From Nocardioides sp. URHA0020 (lineage in GTDB: Bacteria; Actinomycetota; Actinomycetes; Propionibacteriales; Nocardioidaceae), in assembly GCF_000620705.1 (NCBI RefSeq), contig NZ_KK211166.1:535962-599961 (forward strand): a stretch of DNA of 64,000 nucleotides. The letters run 5' to 3'. The notes below the pieces were generated by a model. It had not been told where the DNA came from, did not search any database, and was given only the letters and a program-made list of their open reading frames with translations. The position numbers and the translations under genes were made by a program. Shown here piece by piece: positions 44,076 through 55,045 of this stretch (position 1 is the first letter of the stretch; the number at the start of each line of letters is the position of its first letter).

Positions 44076-44227
44076 GGTGGTGGTGTGTTCCGTTCGACGT
44101 GGGCGCGACGCCGGTCGGCCGCTGCTCGCCCGTAGCGTAGGGCGACCGAAGCCCTAAAGGACCCAATGCGTCCGAAATCACACCGGGCGTCGGATGCGGG
44201 GCGGCAGCGCCCCCGAAAATGCACCGA

Positions 44228-44249
44228 GCCCCCACACGGTGGTGGGGGC
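44228..44249 (-). terminator. tRNA-Tyr terminator
   Basis: GCCCCCAC/GTGGGGGC with a 6-nt loop, about 24 bp past the tRNA 3' end. Confidence 0.7.
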
Positions 44250-44272
44250 CGGACGCCTGGAATGTCTTCCAG

Positions 44273-44355
44273 TGGCAGGTGAAGGATTCGAACCTTCGTA
44301 GGTATACACCGACGGATTTACAGTCCGTTCCCATTGGCCGCTCGGGCAACCTGCC
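44273..44355 (-). tRNA. tRNA-Tyr (GTA)
   Basis: An 83-nt class II tRNA with a long variable arm. Acceptor GGCAGGT/ACCTGCC, anticodon loop CTGTAAA giving GTA, T-loop TTCGAAT, discriminator A. CCA is not encoded. Confidence 0.96.
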
Positions 44356-44474
44356 GGGTGGTTCTCGCTGGCCGTTTGGCTCGGCGACAACAAGGCGAAA
44401 CAATAGCGCAGCCCCCGCGGCAGACGAAAACCCACGCACCCCCTTCTCAGGGTGCCGCAGACGAAGGAGTGGAG

Positions 44475-44966
44475 ATGGCCGACTCGTCGTTCGACATCGT
44501 CAGCAAGATCGACCGCCAGGAGGTCGACAACGCGCTCGGCCAGACGGCTCGCGAGATCGCGACGCGGTTCGACTTCAAGGGCACCGGCGCCACCATCGAG
44601 TGGCAGGGCGACGAGGCGATCGAGATCTCGGCGTCCGCCGACGACCGCGCCACCGCCGTGCTCGACGTCTTCAAGGACAAGCTCATCAAGCGTCAGCAGA
44701 GCCTGAAGATCCTCGACGCCTCGGAGCCGCGCCAGTCGGGGCAGCTCTCGAAGATCTCGATCGCGCTCAAGGAGGGCATCTCCTCGGAGGACGCCAAGAA
44801 GATCTCCAAGCTGATCCGGGACGAGGGCCCCAAGGGCGTCAAGGCGCAGATCCAGGGCGACGAGCTGCGGATCTCCTCGAAGAAGCGCGACGACCTGCAG
44901 GCCGTGCAGGCCCTGGTCCGGGCGCAGGACTACGACTTCGCGGTGCAGTTCACCAACCGCCGCTGA
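44475..44966 (+). CDS. YajQ-family nucleotide-binding protein
   Basis: A 163-residue protein with two ferredoxin-like halves. It starts [20 protein letters not shown], contains [20 protein letters not shown] and [20 protein letters not shown], and ends [21 protein letters not shown]; all match the family. Some homologues bind cyclic di-GMP or nucleic acid. The ATG at 44475 has GAAGGAG upstream, a clear leadered start. The gene is close to tRNA-Tyr on the other strand, which I cannot interpret functionally. Confidence 0.92.
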   Translation: MADSSFDIVSKIDRQEVDNALGQTAREIATRFDFKGTGATIEWQGDEAIEISASADDRATAVLDVFKDKLIKRQQSLKILDASEPRQSGQLSKISIALKEGISSEDAKKISKLIRDEGPKGVKAQIQGDELRISSKKRDDLQAVQALVRAQDYDFAVQFTNRR

Positions 44967-44973
44967 CGTCGGT

Positions 44974-45020
44974 GCGGACCGCGACCGACGACGCCCGACG
45001 GCTCGTCGGTCTCGGTCCGC
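44974..45020. terminator. Bidirectional terminator between yajQ-like gene and cysA
   Basis: GCGGACCG-C-GACCGACGA pairs with TCGTCGGTC-T-CGGTCCGC, 17 bp with one mismatch and an 11-nt loop. Confidence 0.75.
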
Positions 45021-45026
45021 CCCCGA

Positions 45027-46010
45027 TCAGCGTGCGGCGACGACCTTCGTCGACGGCATCGTCAGCGCCCCGGGCGCCGCGGTGATCCACACCCGCGTGC
45101 CCGTCTCCAGGGACAGCTGGCGGGCGTGCGTGCGGGTGAGCACCACGGTCACCTCGTCGCCGTCGTCGGTCAGCACCGTGGCCCGGACCTCGAAGCCCAC
45201 CCGGAGCAGGCGCGAGACGGTGCCCTCGGCGGCGTCGGACTCCTGCGGGGTCAGCGACAGGAGCACGTCGTGGGGGCGCAGCATCACCCCGTTGAGCGTG
45301 GTGATCTCGCCGAGGAAGCCCATCACGAAGTCGTTGGCCGGCTCGTCGTACAGCTGGTCGGGGGTCCCGACCTGCTCGACCCGGCCCTCGTTGATGACCA
45401 CGATCTCGTCGGCGACCTCGAGGGCCTCCTCCTGGTCGTGGGTGACGAACACCGTCGTCACGTGCACCTCGTCGTGGAGGCGGCGCAGCCAGTCGCGCAG
45501 CTCCTTGCGGACCTTCGCGTCGAGCGCACCGAAGGGCTCGTCGAGCAGCAGCACCGTCGGCTCGACGGCGAGCGCTCGCGCGAGCGCCATCCGCTGGCGC
45601 TGACCACCCGAGAGCTGCGAGGGCAGCCGGTGCGCGAACTGCGAGAGGTGCACGAGCTTGAGCAGCTCGTCGACCCGCTCGGCGATCTCCGCCTTGGGGC
45701 GCTTGCGGATCTCGAGCCCGAAGGCGACGTTCTTGGCCACCGTCATGTGCTTGAAGACCGCGTAGTGCTGGAAGACGAAGCCCACGTTGCGCTTCTGCGG
45801 CGGCAGATCGGTCGCGTTGGTCCCCTCGATGCTGATCGAGCCGGAGTCGGCCGCGTCGAGACCCGCGATGATCCGCAGGAGGGTCGACTTGCCGCCGCCG
45901 GACGGCCCGAGGAGGGCGGTCAGCTGGCCGGTGGGCAGGGACACGTTGACGTCGTCGAGTGCAACGAAGTCACCGAACCTCTTGTTGACGCCCTTGATCT
46001 CGATGCTCAC
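45027..46010 (-). CDS. cysA: Sulfate/thiosulfate ABC transporter ATP-binding protein
   Basis: A 327-residue ABC ATPase. Walker A is [11 protein letters not shown], the Q-loop region [14 protein letters not shown], the signature [15 protein letters not shown], Walker [13 protein letters not shown] and the switch His in [15 protein letters not shown]-terminal TOBE-like regulatory domain follows. [15 protein letters not shown] at GTG 46010 is the start; it overlaps the cysW stop (GTGA) and has AAGGAG in front. Last gene of sbp-cysT-cysW-cysA. Confidence 0.93.
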   Translation of the reverse strand: MSIEIKGVNKRFGDFVALDDVNVSLPTGQLTALLGPSGGGKSTLLRIIAGLDAADSGSISIEGTNATDLPPQKRNVGFVFQHYAVFKHMTVAKNVAFGLEIRKRPKAEIAERVDELLKLVHLSQFAHRLPSQLSGGQRQRMALARALAVEPTVLLLDEPFGALDAKVRKELRDWLRRLHDEVHVTTVFVTHDQEEALEVADEIVVINEGRVEQVGTPDQLYDEPANDFVMGFLGEITTLNGVMLRPHDVLLSLTPQESDAAEGTVSRLLRVGFEVRATVLTDDGDEVTVVLTRTHARQLSLETGTRVWITAAPGALTMPSTKVVAAR

Positions 46011-46837
46011 TTTGACTCCTTGGGACGCAACAGGGCGACGACGACCAGGCACAACACTGCCGCGAAGACCAGCATGAAGGCCACGGAGTACGCCGTCTCC
46101 TGCTCGAAGTTCTGGTACTTCTGCTGGACCAGCACGGTGGCCACCTGGGTCTCGCCGCCGACGTTGCCGGCGACGACCTTGACGGCCCCGAACTCGCCGA
46201 GGGCGCGCGCGAGGCTCAGCACGACGCCGTACACGACGGCCCACTTGATGCCGGGCAGCGTGATCCGGCGGAAGGTCTGCCAGCTGTTGGCGCCCAGGCT
46301 GCGCGCGGCCTGCTCCTGGTCGTCGCCGAGCTCCTCGAGCACCGGGACGACCTCGCGGATCACGAGCGGCAGGATCACGAAGCAGGTCGCCATGACCATG
46401 CCGGGCTTGGCGAAGATGACCTGGAGACCCTGGTCCTCGAGCCACGGCCCGAACCACCCGAAGCGGCCGTTGTAGACGAGGACCAGCGCCAGGCCCACGA
46501 CGACCGGCGACACCGACAGGGGCAGGTCGATCAGGACCGAGAGCGCCCGCTTGCCCCAGAAGGTGTAGCGGACCAGCAGCAGCGACATGCCCACGCCGAA
46601 GACCAGGTTGATCAGGACGGCGGTGACGGCGACCTGGGCCGTCAGCTTGAGCGAGTGCACGACGTCGGGGTCGGACAGCGCGTCCCGGATGCCGCCGAGG
46701 CCGTCGGCGAACGTGTGCTTGACGATGTACGCCGTCGGCCAGGCCACCAGCATCACCAGGTAGCCGATCACCAGCAGGCGCAGCACCCACTTCACGACCG
46801 GGGAGCCGTTGCCCACGGCGGCGCTCGGCCTAGCCAC
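46007..46837 (-). CDS. cysW: Sulfate ABC transporter permease CysW
   Basis: A 276-residue inner-membrane permease with about six spans. It carries the EAA loop [23 protein letters not shown], in which the GA and following [19 protein letters not shown] contact CysA. The [19 protein letters not shown] segment is typical of sulfate and molybdate permeases. GTG start overlaps the cysT end by 8 bp. CysW is assigned by order and length; CysT/CysW paralogues are hard to separate by motif alone. Confidence 0.9.
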   Translation of the reverse strand: MARPSAAVGNGSPVVKWVLRLLVIGYLVMLVAWPTAYIVKHTFADGLGGIRDALSDPDVVHSLKLTAQVAVTAVLINLVFGVGMSLLLVRYTFWGKRALSVLIDLPLSVSPVVVGLALVLVYNGRFGWFGPWLEDQGLQVIFAKPGMVMATCFVILPLVIREVVPVLEELGDDQEQAARSLGANSWQTFRRITLPGIKWAVVYGVVLSLARALGEFGAVKVVAGNVGGETQVATVLVQQKYQNFEQETAYSVAFMLVFAAVLCLVVVALLRPKESK

Positions 46838-47675
46838 GGCGAGCCACCCGTCGCTGGATCACGTCGAGGGCGACGATCGCCAGCAGCGCGATGAGCAGCA
46901 TGATCGTGGCGACCGCGGCGGCCGCCTCGGTGTTGCCACCCTCGAGGAACGAGAAGAGCCGCACCGACACGACCTCGGTCTTGCGCGGCAGGTTGCCGGA
47001 GATGAGCACCAGCGCGCCGTACTCGCTGATGCCGCGGGCGAAGGACAGCGCGGCACCGGCGAAGATGGCCGGCACCAGCGACGGCAGGATCACGCGGCGG
47101 AAGGTCGTGAACCGGGTGGCGCCCAGGGACGCCGCGGCGTCCTCGACGTCGGTCTCGAGCTCCTCGAGCACCGGCTGCACCGTGCGGACGACGAACGGCA
47201 GCGTCACGAACGCGATCGCCAGCAGCACCGCCCAGCGGGTGCTGTTGACCTCGACCCCGATGGGGCTCTCCGGGCCGTAGAGCGAGAGCAGCACCAGACC
47301 GGCCACGATCGTCGGCATCGCGAACGGGATGTCGATGACCAGGTCGAGCAGACCCTTGCCGGGGAACCGGTCGCGGACCAGGACCCAGGCGATGATCGTG
47401 CCCATCACCATGTTGATGAGGGTGATGATCAGCGACGAGACCACCGTGAGGATCAGGGCGGACCGGGTGTTGGGGTTGGTCAGGACGTCCGCGAACGTCG
47501 ACAGACCACCACCGGCGGCCTTGACGATGATCGCGGAGAGCGGGATCAGGACCAGCAGGCTGAACCAGATCATGGAGACGCCGAGCCCGAAGGCCGACGC
47601 CGGCGACAGGGAACGGGCGGAGGTCGACCGGCGCCTGCGCGCCGGCCGGCCGCCCACGGCTACCGCGGAGGCCAC
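46830..47675 (-). CDS. cysT: Sulfate ABC transporter permease CysT
   Basis: A 281-residue permease paralogous to the next gene. Spans include SMIWFSLLVLIPLSAIIVKA and LILTVVSSLIITLINMVMGT. The EAA loop reads RTVQPVLEELETDVEDAAAS then LGATRFTTFRRVILPSL. FARGISEYGALVLISGNLP matches CysT. The GTG starts immediately after the sbp stop, so these are translated together. Confidence 0.9.
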   Translation of the reverse strand: MASAVAVGGRPARRRRSTSARSLSPASAFGLGVSMIWFSLLVLIPLSAIIVKAAGGGLSTFADVLTNPNTRSALILTVVSSLIITLINMVMGTIIAWVLVRDRFPGKGLLDLVIDIPFAMPTIVAGLVLLSLYGPESPIGVEVNSTRWAVLLAIAFVTLPFVVRTVQPVLEELETDVEDAAASLGATRFTTFRRVILPSLVPAIFAGAALSFARGISEYGALVLISGNLPRKTEVVSVRLFSFLEGGNTEAAAAVATIMLLIALLAIVALDVIQRRVARRG

Positions 47676-48686
47676 CTACTGGCCTGCTTCGGCCTGAACC
47701 TTGGTGAGGATGCCGTCCTTCTCGTCGAAGAACTTCGTGTTCGCCTCGGCCCAGCCGCCGAAGTCGCCGTCGATGGTCAGCTGCTTGGCCGGAGCCGGGA
47801 ACGGGTCGCTCTCGTCGTTCGCGCCCTTGACCTCGAGGTCGCCGACGTCCACGAGCGGCCGGTAGCCCGTCTCGGCGTAGTGCTCCTGGCCGTCCTTGCT
47901 CTTCTGGAAGTCCAGGAGCGCCTGCGCGGCCTTCGGGGCGCCGTCGGTCAGGGCGCACGGGTTCTCGATCAGCAGGGTCGAGTCCGGGATGACGTAGTCG
48001 AAGTCCTGGCCCTTCTGCCGGGCGAGGATCGCCTCGTTCTCGTAGGAGAGGAGGACGTCACCGGTGCCGCTGGTGAAGGCGGTCGTCGCGTCACGGCCCG
48101 AGTCGGGCAGCGCGACGACGTTGTCGAAGAAGGTCTTCATGTACGCCGCCGCGTCGGCGTCGCTGCCGCCGCCGGCGGTCACGGAGCCGTACGCCGCGAG
48201 CAGATTCCACTTCGCGGATCCGGAGGATGCGGGGTTCGGGGTCACGATGCCGACGCCCGGCTTGGCCAGGTCGGCCCAGGTCTTGATGCCCTTGGGGTTC
48301 CCCTTCTTCACGACGATGACCACGATCGACGTCGTGCAGATGCCCTTGGTGTCGTTGTCCTTCCAGTCCTTCGCGACGATGCCCTCGTCGACCAGGCGGG
48401 TCACGTCGGGCTCCAGCGAGAGGTGGACCTCGTCAGCCTTCTGGCCGGCCACGACCGCGCGGCTCTGGTCGCCGGAGGCGCCGTACGAGCCCTTGATGTC
48501 GACGTCCTTGCCGGCGTCGGTGTCGTTGAAGGCCTTGATGACACCTTCGTTCGCCTGCTCCAGGACGGAGTAGCCGACGATGTTGACGGTCTCGCTGCTG
48601 CCACCCGACGAGTCGCTCGAGCAGCCCGCGAGCGCCAGCACCCCGGCGACCGACAGGGCCACTGCAGCCTTGATCGTGTTCGTCAT
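47676..48686 (-). CDS. Sulfate ABC transporter substrate-binding lipoprotein
   Basis: A 336-residue periplasmic-type binding protein anchored as a lipoprotein (signal AAVALSVAGVLALAGCSSDS, lipobox LAGC). Family features are NIVGYSVLEQANEGVIKAF, GQKADEVHLSLEPDVTRLVD, the KGNPKGIKTWADLAKPGVGI segment and TGTGDVLLSYENEAI. It resembles Sbp/CysP, which capture sulfate or thiosulfate. ATG 48686 (MTNTIKAAV) is preferred, with AAAGAGA upstream; ATG 48704 is also open. Confidence 0.92.
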   Translation of the reverse strand: MTNTIKAAVALSVAGVLALAGCSSDSSGGSSETVNIVGYSVLEQANEGVIKAFNDTDAGKDVDIKGSYGASGDQSRAVVAGQKADEVHLSLEPDVTRLVDEGIVAKDWKDNDTKGICTTSIVVIVVKKGNPKGIKTWADLAKPGVGIVTPNPASSGSAKWNLLAAYGSVTAGGGSDADAAAYMKTFFDNVVALPDSGRDATTAFTSGTGDVLLSYENEAILARQKGQDFDYVIPDSTLLIENPCALTDGAPKAAQALLDFQKSKDGQEHYAETGYRPLVDVGDLEVKGANDESDPFPAPAKQLTIDGDFGGWAEANTKFFDEKDGILTKVQAEAGQ

Positions 48687-48800
48687 GTCCATCTCTTTCG
48701 TCACCCGTGAATCGGAGCACCCCTCCGACTAATGCCATGAGACTAGTGGACTTACTCAACGTGGCCATCCCCATGTCAAGGGATAGGAAAATATACGATG
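48687..48800 (-). promoter_or_regulatory. Upstream region of the sulfate transporter operon
   Basis: An AT-richer stretch on the minus strand. A perfect -35 TTGACA lies at 48774-48779; the best -10 at 18 bp is only GTAAGT, so activation may be needed. A short hairpin TCGGAG-N5-CTCCGA (48712-48728) lies in the presumed leader 25 bp before the start. No known sulfur riboswitch is recognised. Confidence 0.4.
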
Positions 48801-48894
48801 TGCCGCTGATCACGGATCCACCAGGGGAGATGCGCCGGGTGGCCGCGACCGGCCGACTATCGTGGGAAGCCGGGCGAGGCGGCATCCGCGCGCG

Positions 48895-48937
48895 AAACTG
48901 GAACGTGTTCCAGTTTCCTACGTACCCTGAGTACGAT
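48895..48937 (+). promoter_or_regulatory. korA promoter with 22-bp KstR-like operator
   Basis: AAACTGGAAC-GT-GTTCCAGTTT (48895-48916) is a perfect 10-bp dyad. Its core TGGAACGTGTTCCA fits the KstR consensus TNNAACNNGTTNNA. -10 TACGAT (48932-48937) lies 15 bp downstream, so the dyad covers the -35 position (TTCCAG at 18 bp). A second short dyad CGTAC-N5-GTACG lies between. The regulator itself is not in the window. Confidence 0.6.
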
Positions 48938-49008
48938 CGAGGGGTCGCCCGCCGCCATGGGGCCGCAGGCGCGACCACAAGCACGCAACAGAGGGATGTG
49001 GGCGCACA

Positions 49009-50948
<1,940 letters not shown>

Positions 50949-50952
<4 letters not shown>

Positions 50953-52064
50953 CCACCACGTCCACCAGCAGCACCGAGAACCTGCCCTTCCCCGGCCTGC
51001 GATCCGGCGTCGAGCTGGTCCCGACCAACGACCAGCCCCAGACCAGCAAGGAGTACACCTCCGACCAGGAGGTCCGATGGTGCCCCGGGTGCGGCGACTA
51101 CGCCGTGCTCAAGGCCGTCCAGGGCTTCCTGCCGGAGCTCGGGCTGCGCCGCGAGAACATCGTCTTCGTCTCCGGCATCGGCTGCTCCTCGCGGTTCCCG
51201 TACTACCTCGACACCTACGGCATGCACTCGATCCACGGTCGCGCGCCGTCGATCGCCACCGGCATCGCCACCGCCCGCGAGGACCTGTCGGTGTGGGTCG
51301 TCACCGGTGACGGCGACGCTCTCTCGATCGGCGGCAACCACCTGATCCACGCGCTGCGCCGCAACGTGAACATGACGATCCTGCTCTTCAACAACCGGAT
51401 CTACGGGCTCACCAAGGGTCAGTACTCCCCCACCTCCGAGGCCGGCAAGATCACCAAGTCGACCCCGATGGGCTCCCTGGACCACCCGTTCAACCCGGTG
51501 TCGCTCGCACTCGGCGCCGAGGGCTCGTTCGTGGCTCGCACCATCGACTCGGACCGCAAGCACCTCACCTCGGTGCTCTCGGCGGCCGCCGCGCACCGGG
51601 GCACCTCCATCGTCGAGATCTACCAGAACTGCCCGATCTTCAACGACGGCGCCTTCGACGCGATCAAGAACAACGACACCAAGGCCGACGCGATCATCCC
51701 GCTGGTCCACGGCGAGCCGATCCGCTTCGGCGTCGGGGGCGGCAAGGGACTGGTCCGCGACAGCGAGACCGGTGGCGTCAAGATCGTCGAGGTGGGCGCC
51801 GAGCCCGGCCAGGTCGGCGAGGACCAGGTCCTGGTCCACGACGCGCACAACCCCGACCCGACCATGGCGTTCGCGATCTCGCGGCTGACCGACTCCGGCT
51901 ACCTCAACCAGTCGCCGATCGGCATCTTCCGCCAGGTCGAGCGGCCGACGTACGACGACGGCGCCCGCGCCCAGATCGCCTCCTCCCGGGAGGCGGCGCC
52001 CGGCACGCCGAGCGAGCGGCTCGCGAACCTCATCGGCGGCGGCGACACCTGGACCGTCGTCTAG
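50949..52064 (+). CDS. korB: 2-oxoglutarate:ferredoxin oxidoreductase, beta subunit
   Basis: A 371-residue subunit that binds thiamine diphosphate and a [4Fe-4S] cluster. The cluster Cys are in RWCPGCGDYAVL, SGIGCSSRF and IYQNCPIFN. The ThDP motif is VTGDGDALSIGGNHLIHALR to LLFNNRIYG. In M. tuberculosis the homologous KOR supports growth on lipids alongside beta-oxidation. The GTG overlaps the korA stop (GTGA). A long hairpin follows. Confidence 0.94.
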
Positions 52065-52080
52065 CCGTCCCGAGTCCGTC

Positions 52081-52120
52081 CAGTCGCGGCCGGGCGCCTG
52101 CCCGCCCGGCCGTCCGACTG
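52081..52120 (+). terminator. korB terminator
   Basis: Inner 9-bp perfect stem GGCCGGGCG/CGCCCGGCC with a 6-nt loop, extended by outer CAGTCG/CGACTG, 17 bp past the korB stop. Confidence 0.75.
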
Positions 52121-52130
52121 ACCGCCCACC

Positions 52131-52136
52131 TATCCT
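52131..52136 (+). promoter_or_regulatory. -10 box of rarD (leaderless)
   Basis: TATCCT lies 6 bp before the GTG at 52143, just after the korB terminator. Confidence 0.55.
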
Positions 52137-52142
52137 GAGCCC

Positions 52143-53054
52143 GTGCCTGACGCCCGCCGTGGATTGCTCTTCGGCGTCGCGGCGTACGCGATGTGGGGCC
52201 TCTTCCCGCTCTACTGGCCACTGCTCGAGCCGGCCGGCGCCTTCGAGATCCTGGCCCACCGGGTGCTCTGGTCGTGCCTCACCATGGGCGTGCTCCTGCT
52301 GGTGCTCCGGCGGGGGCCGCAGCTGCTCGCGATCTGGCGCGACCGGCGGGTCCGCCTGCTGCTGACGGTGGCCGCGGTCGTGATCAGCGTGAACTGGGCG
52401 ACCTACATCTGGGGCGTCAACAACGGCCGGGTCGTCGAGACCTCGCTCGGCTACTTCATCAACCCGCTGGTCACGGTCCTGATGGGCGTGCTGATCCTGC
52501 ACGAGCGGCTGCGCCCGCTGCAGTGGGCCGCGATGGGCATCGCGACGGCGGCGGTCGTCGTGCTCAGCCTCGACTACGGACGGCTCCCGTACGTCGCTCT
52601 CGTGCTGGCCTTCTCGTTCGGCAGCTACGGGCTGTGCAAGAAGACGGCCAACGTCGGCGCCACCGATAGCCTCACCTACGAGACGGCCGTGATCGCGCCG
52701 TTCGCCCTGGCGTACGTCGCCTGGCTCGGCGCGACAGGTGGCTCGAACTTCGCCAACCACGGCGTCGGCCACTCGCTGCTCTTCGTGACCACCGGGATCG
52801 TGACGGCGGTCCCGCTGATCTGCTTCGGCGCCGCCGCGACGAGGGTCTCGATGGTCTCGCTCGGACTGTTGCAGTACCTCGCGCCGGTCCTGCAGTTCGC
52901 CCTCGGGGTGCTGTGGTTCCACGAGGACATGCCGGCCGGTCGCTGGGCCGGCTTCGCGCTGGTCTGGATCGCACTGCTGATCTTCACCGTCGAGGCGGTC
53001 AACCACCGGCGCCTGCAGCTGCGGCTCACCGTCGAGGCCACGACCGCGGCGTAG
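52143..53054 (+). CDS. rarD: RarD-type EamA-family transporter
   Basis: A 303-residue protein with about ten membrane spans in two EamA repeats. It has GVAAYAMWGLFPLYWPLLEP, the RarD-typical VISVNWATYIWGVNNGRVVE and TSLGYFINPLVTVLMGVLIL, and LGLLQYLAPVLQFALGVLWF. The family was named for chloramphenicol sensitivity, but the physiological substrate is unknown. The short C-terminal tail is charged. Confidence 0.9.
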   Translation: MPDARRGLLFGVAAYAMWGLFPLYWPLLEPAGAFEILAHRVLWSCLTMGVLLLVLRRGPQLLAIWRDRRVRLLLTVAAVVISVNWATYIWGVNNGRVVETSLGYFINPLVTVLMGVLILHERLRPLQWAAMGIATAAVVVLSLDYGRLPYVALVLAFSFGSYGLCKKTANVGATDSLTYETAVIAPFALAYVAWLGATGGSNFANHGVGHSLLFVTTGIVTAVPLICFGAAATRVSMVSLGLLQYLAPVLQFALGVLWFHEDMPAGRWAGFALVWIALLIFTVEAVNHRRLQLRLTVEATTAA

Positions 53055-53124
53055 GGCCGTCCCCCAGCACCGCGCGGGACCATCTCGGCCGTCGATCGGA
53101 CGCCGCGAGCCGGCACGCCAGCCC

Positions 53125-53130
53125 TAGGCT
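53125..53130 (+). promoter_or_regulatory. -10 box of the SDR gene (leaderless)
   Basis: TAGGCT lies 6 bp before the ATG at 53137. Confidence 0.55.
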
Positions 53131-53136
53131 CGGCGC

Positions 53137-53985
53137 ATGAGCGAACAGACGATGGCGGGCCGCACGGTCCTGGTGACCGGCGCGAGCGACGGGATCGGCG
53201 CCGAGACGGCCCGGGTGCTGGCCGACCGAGGCGCCACCGTGCACGTCACCGGCCGCTCGGCCGACAAGCTGCGCCCGGTCGCCGAGGCGGTGGGCACTGA
53301 GCCGCTGGTCGCGGACTTCTCGCGGCTCGACGACGTACGCCGTCTCGCCGCGCAGGTCGGCGAGCGGGTGGAGGGTCTCGACCTGCTGATGAACAACGCC
53401 GGTGGCACCTTCGCCCCGGCAGCGACGACCCACGACGGGCACGAGCCGAACTTCCAGGTCAACCACCTGGCGCCGTACCTGCTCACCCACCTGCTGCGCC
53501 CGCAGCTCGCCGCGGCCGGCTCGTCGCTGGTCGTCAACACCTCCAGCGTCGGCAACCTGATGGGCAAGATCGTGCTCGACGACCTCGACTACGAGCACCG
53601 ACGCGCGTGGGAGTTCCCGGCCTACGGCACCGGCAAGCTGATGAACATCGTCTTCACCCGCGGCATCGCCCAGCGCTGGGCCGCGGACGGCGTCGTCTCG
53701 GTCGCCGTGCACCCGGGTCCGGTGGGCAGCTCGTTCGGGCGCGACTCGTGGCTCGTCGGGCTCGCCTACCGCTCACCGCTCAAGCGCTTCGCGACGATCA
53801 GCGTCCCCGACGGCGCCGCGCCCCTGATCGCGCTCGCCGAGCGCGGCCCGGACCCGGAGATCAACGGCCGCTACTTCGACCGCTTCAAGGCCGACGGCCG
53901 CGAGAGGAAGCAGGCCAGCGACCAGGCGACCATCGACGGGCTGTGGGAGCGGTCCGCGGCACTGGTGGGGTTGAGCGCGGACTAG
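53137..53985 (+). CDS. Short-chain dehydrogenase/reductase
   Basis: A 282-residue classical-type SDR. The cofactor site is VLVTGASDGIGAETARVLAD, followed by LLMNNAGGTFAPA (NNAG motif), catalytic Ser in NTSSVGNL and Tyr/Lys in FPAYGTGKLMN (Y-x3-K). The Arg in GRSADKL suggests NADP(H). It resembles retinol dehydrogenase/WW-oxidoreductase-like SDRs of actinobacteria; substrate unknown. It converges on the polyprenyl synthase gene. Confidence 0.88.
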   Translation: MSEQTMAGRTVLVTGASDGIGAETARVLADRGATVHVTGRSADKLRPVAEAVGTEPLVADFSRLDDVRRLAAQVGERVEGLDLLMNNAGGTFAPAATTHDGHEPNFQVNHLAPYLLTHLLRPQLAAAGSSLVVNTSSVGNLMGKIVLDDLDYEHRRAWEFPAYGTGKLMNIVFTRGIAQRWAADGVVSVAVHPGPVGSSFGRDSWLVGLAYRSPLKRFATISVPDGAAPLIALAERGPDPEINGRYFDRFKADGRERKQASDQATIDGLWERSAALVGLSAD

Positions 53986-54043
53986 CGGCTCGCGTTGTGC
54001 CGGATCGGCGCGCTGCCGAAGGACGTCTGAGCGCCCGGCGGGC

Positions 54044-55045
54044 TCAGGCGGTCCGGCCGGCGACGACGTCGGCGAAGGCCTCGAGCGCGGCGCGCACCGG
54101 ACCCTCGGGCACGGCGACGAGCTGCTGCTTGGCCTCGGCCGCCCGGGCGACGACGTATGCGCGTGCCTGGTCGAGGGCGGGGTGCTTGCGCAGCAGGTCG
54201 AGGGCCTCGGCGTGGAGCGCGTCATCGGTGAGCTCACCGGCGAGGAGCTCGAGGAGCCGCGCGTCGGCAGGGTCGGTCGACGCCTGGGCCATCAGCACCG
54301 GCAGGGTCGGGACGCCCTCGCGCAGGTCGGTGCCCGGGGTCTTGCCGGACTCACCGGACTCGGAGGCGATGTCGATGATGTCGTCGGAGAGCTGGAAGGC
54401 CGAGCCGACGATCTCGCCGTACGCCGTCAGGGCGTCCTCGACCTCGCGGGAGGCGCCGCCGAAGCGGGCGCCGTACCGGGCCGAGGTGGCGATCAGCGAG
54501 CCGGTCTTGCCGGCGACGACCTCGAGGTAGTGCTCGAGCGGGTCCTCGCCGGGCTGCGGCGCGACGGTCTCGAGGATCTGGCCCTCGACCAGCCGGGTGA
54601 AGGTCCGGGCCTGGATCCGGACCGCGTCGGCGCCGAGCTCGGCGGTCAGCTCCGAGGACTTCGAGAAGAGGAAGTCGCCGGTGAGGATCGCGACGTGGTT
54701 GCCCCACCGGGTGTGGGCGGCGTCCGCGCCGCGACGCAGGTCGGCCTCGTCCATCACGTCGTCGTGGTAGAGCGACGCCAGGTGGGTCAGCTCGACGACG
54801 CAGGCCGCGGTGATGACCTCGTCGGAGGCGGGGTGGTCACCGAGCTCGGCCGCCAGCAGCACCAGCAGCGGGCGGAACCTCTTGCCGCCGGCCGCCATCA
54901 GGTGACTGGCCGTCTCCGTCACGAACGCGGCACGGCTGCGGACGTGTCCGGCCAGCGCCACCTCCACCAGCTCCAGGCGCTCGCGCAGCCGCGCGGCGAG
55001 CCCGTCGTCACCGACGGGGAGTGCGAGAGCGGCAGGTCCGGACAT
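54044..55045 (-). CDS. Long-chain polyprenyl diphosphate synthase
   Basis: A 333-residue trans-isoprenyl diphosphate synthase. The first Asp-rich motif is LYHDDVMDEADLRRG, with AGGKRFRPLL before it and GSAFQLSDDIIDIASE as the second Asp-rich motif. Small residues precede the first DDxxD region (THLAS), consistent with a long product chain. It probably makes the menaquinone side chain. The ATG overlaps the nuoN stop by one base (TGATG), so its translation is tied to the complex I operon. Confidence 0.88.
   Translation of the reverse strand: MSGPAALALPVGDDGLAARLRERLELVEVALAGHVRSRAAFVTETASHLMAAGGKRFRPLLVLLAAELGDHPASDEVITAACVVELTHLASLYHDDVMDEADLRRGADAAHTRWGNHVAILTGDFLFSKSSELTAELGADAVRIQARTFTRLVEGQILETVAPQPGEDPLEHYLEVVAGKTGSLIATSARYGARFGGASREVEDALTAYGEIVGSAFQLSDDIIDIASESGESGKTPGTDLREGVPTLPVLMAQASTDPADARLLELLAGELTDDALHAEALDLLRKHPALDQARAYVVARAAEAKQQLVAVPEGPVRAALEAFADVVAGRTA

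Noticed and set aside
45027..46790. A possible CysW-CysA fusion protein, because the cysA frame stays open far upstream.
   Set aside because: Upstream of GTG 46010 the frame is Arg/Pro-rich and cysW is coded in another frame with proper membrane spans. The GTGA overlap and ribosome-binding site mark a normal cysA start.
54027..54047. A terminator between the SDR gene and the polyprenyl synthase gene.
   Set aside because: The inverted repeat CTGA...TCAG has a bulge, overlaps the stop codon and is weak. Not strong enough to call.
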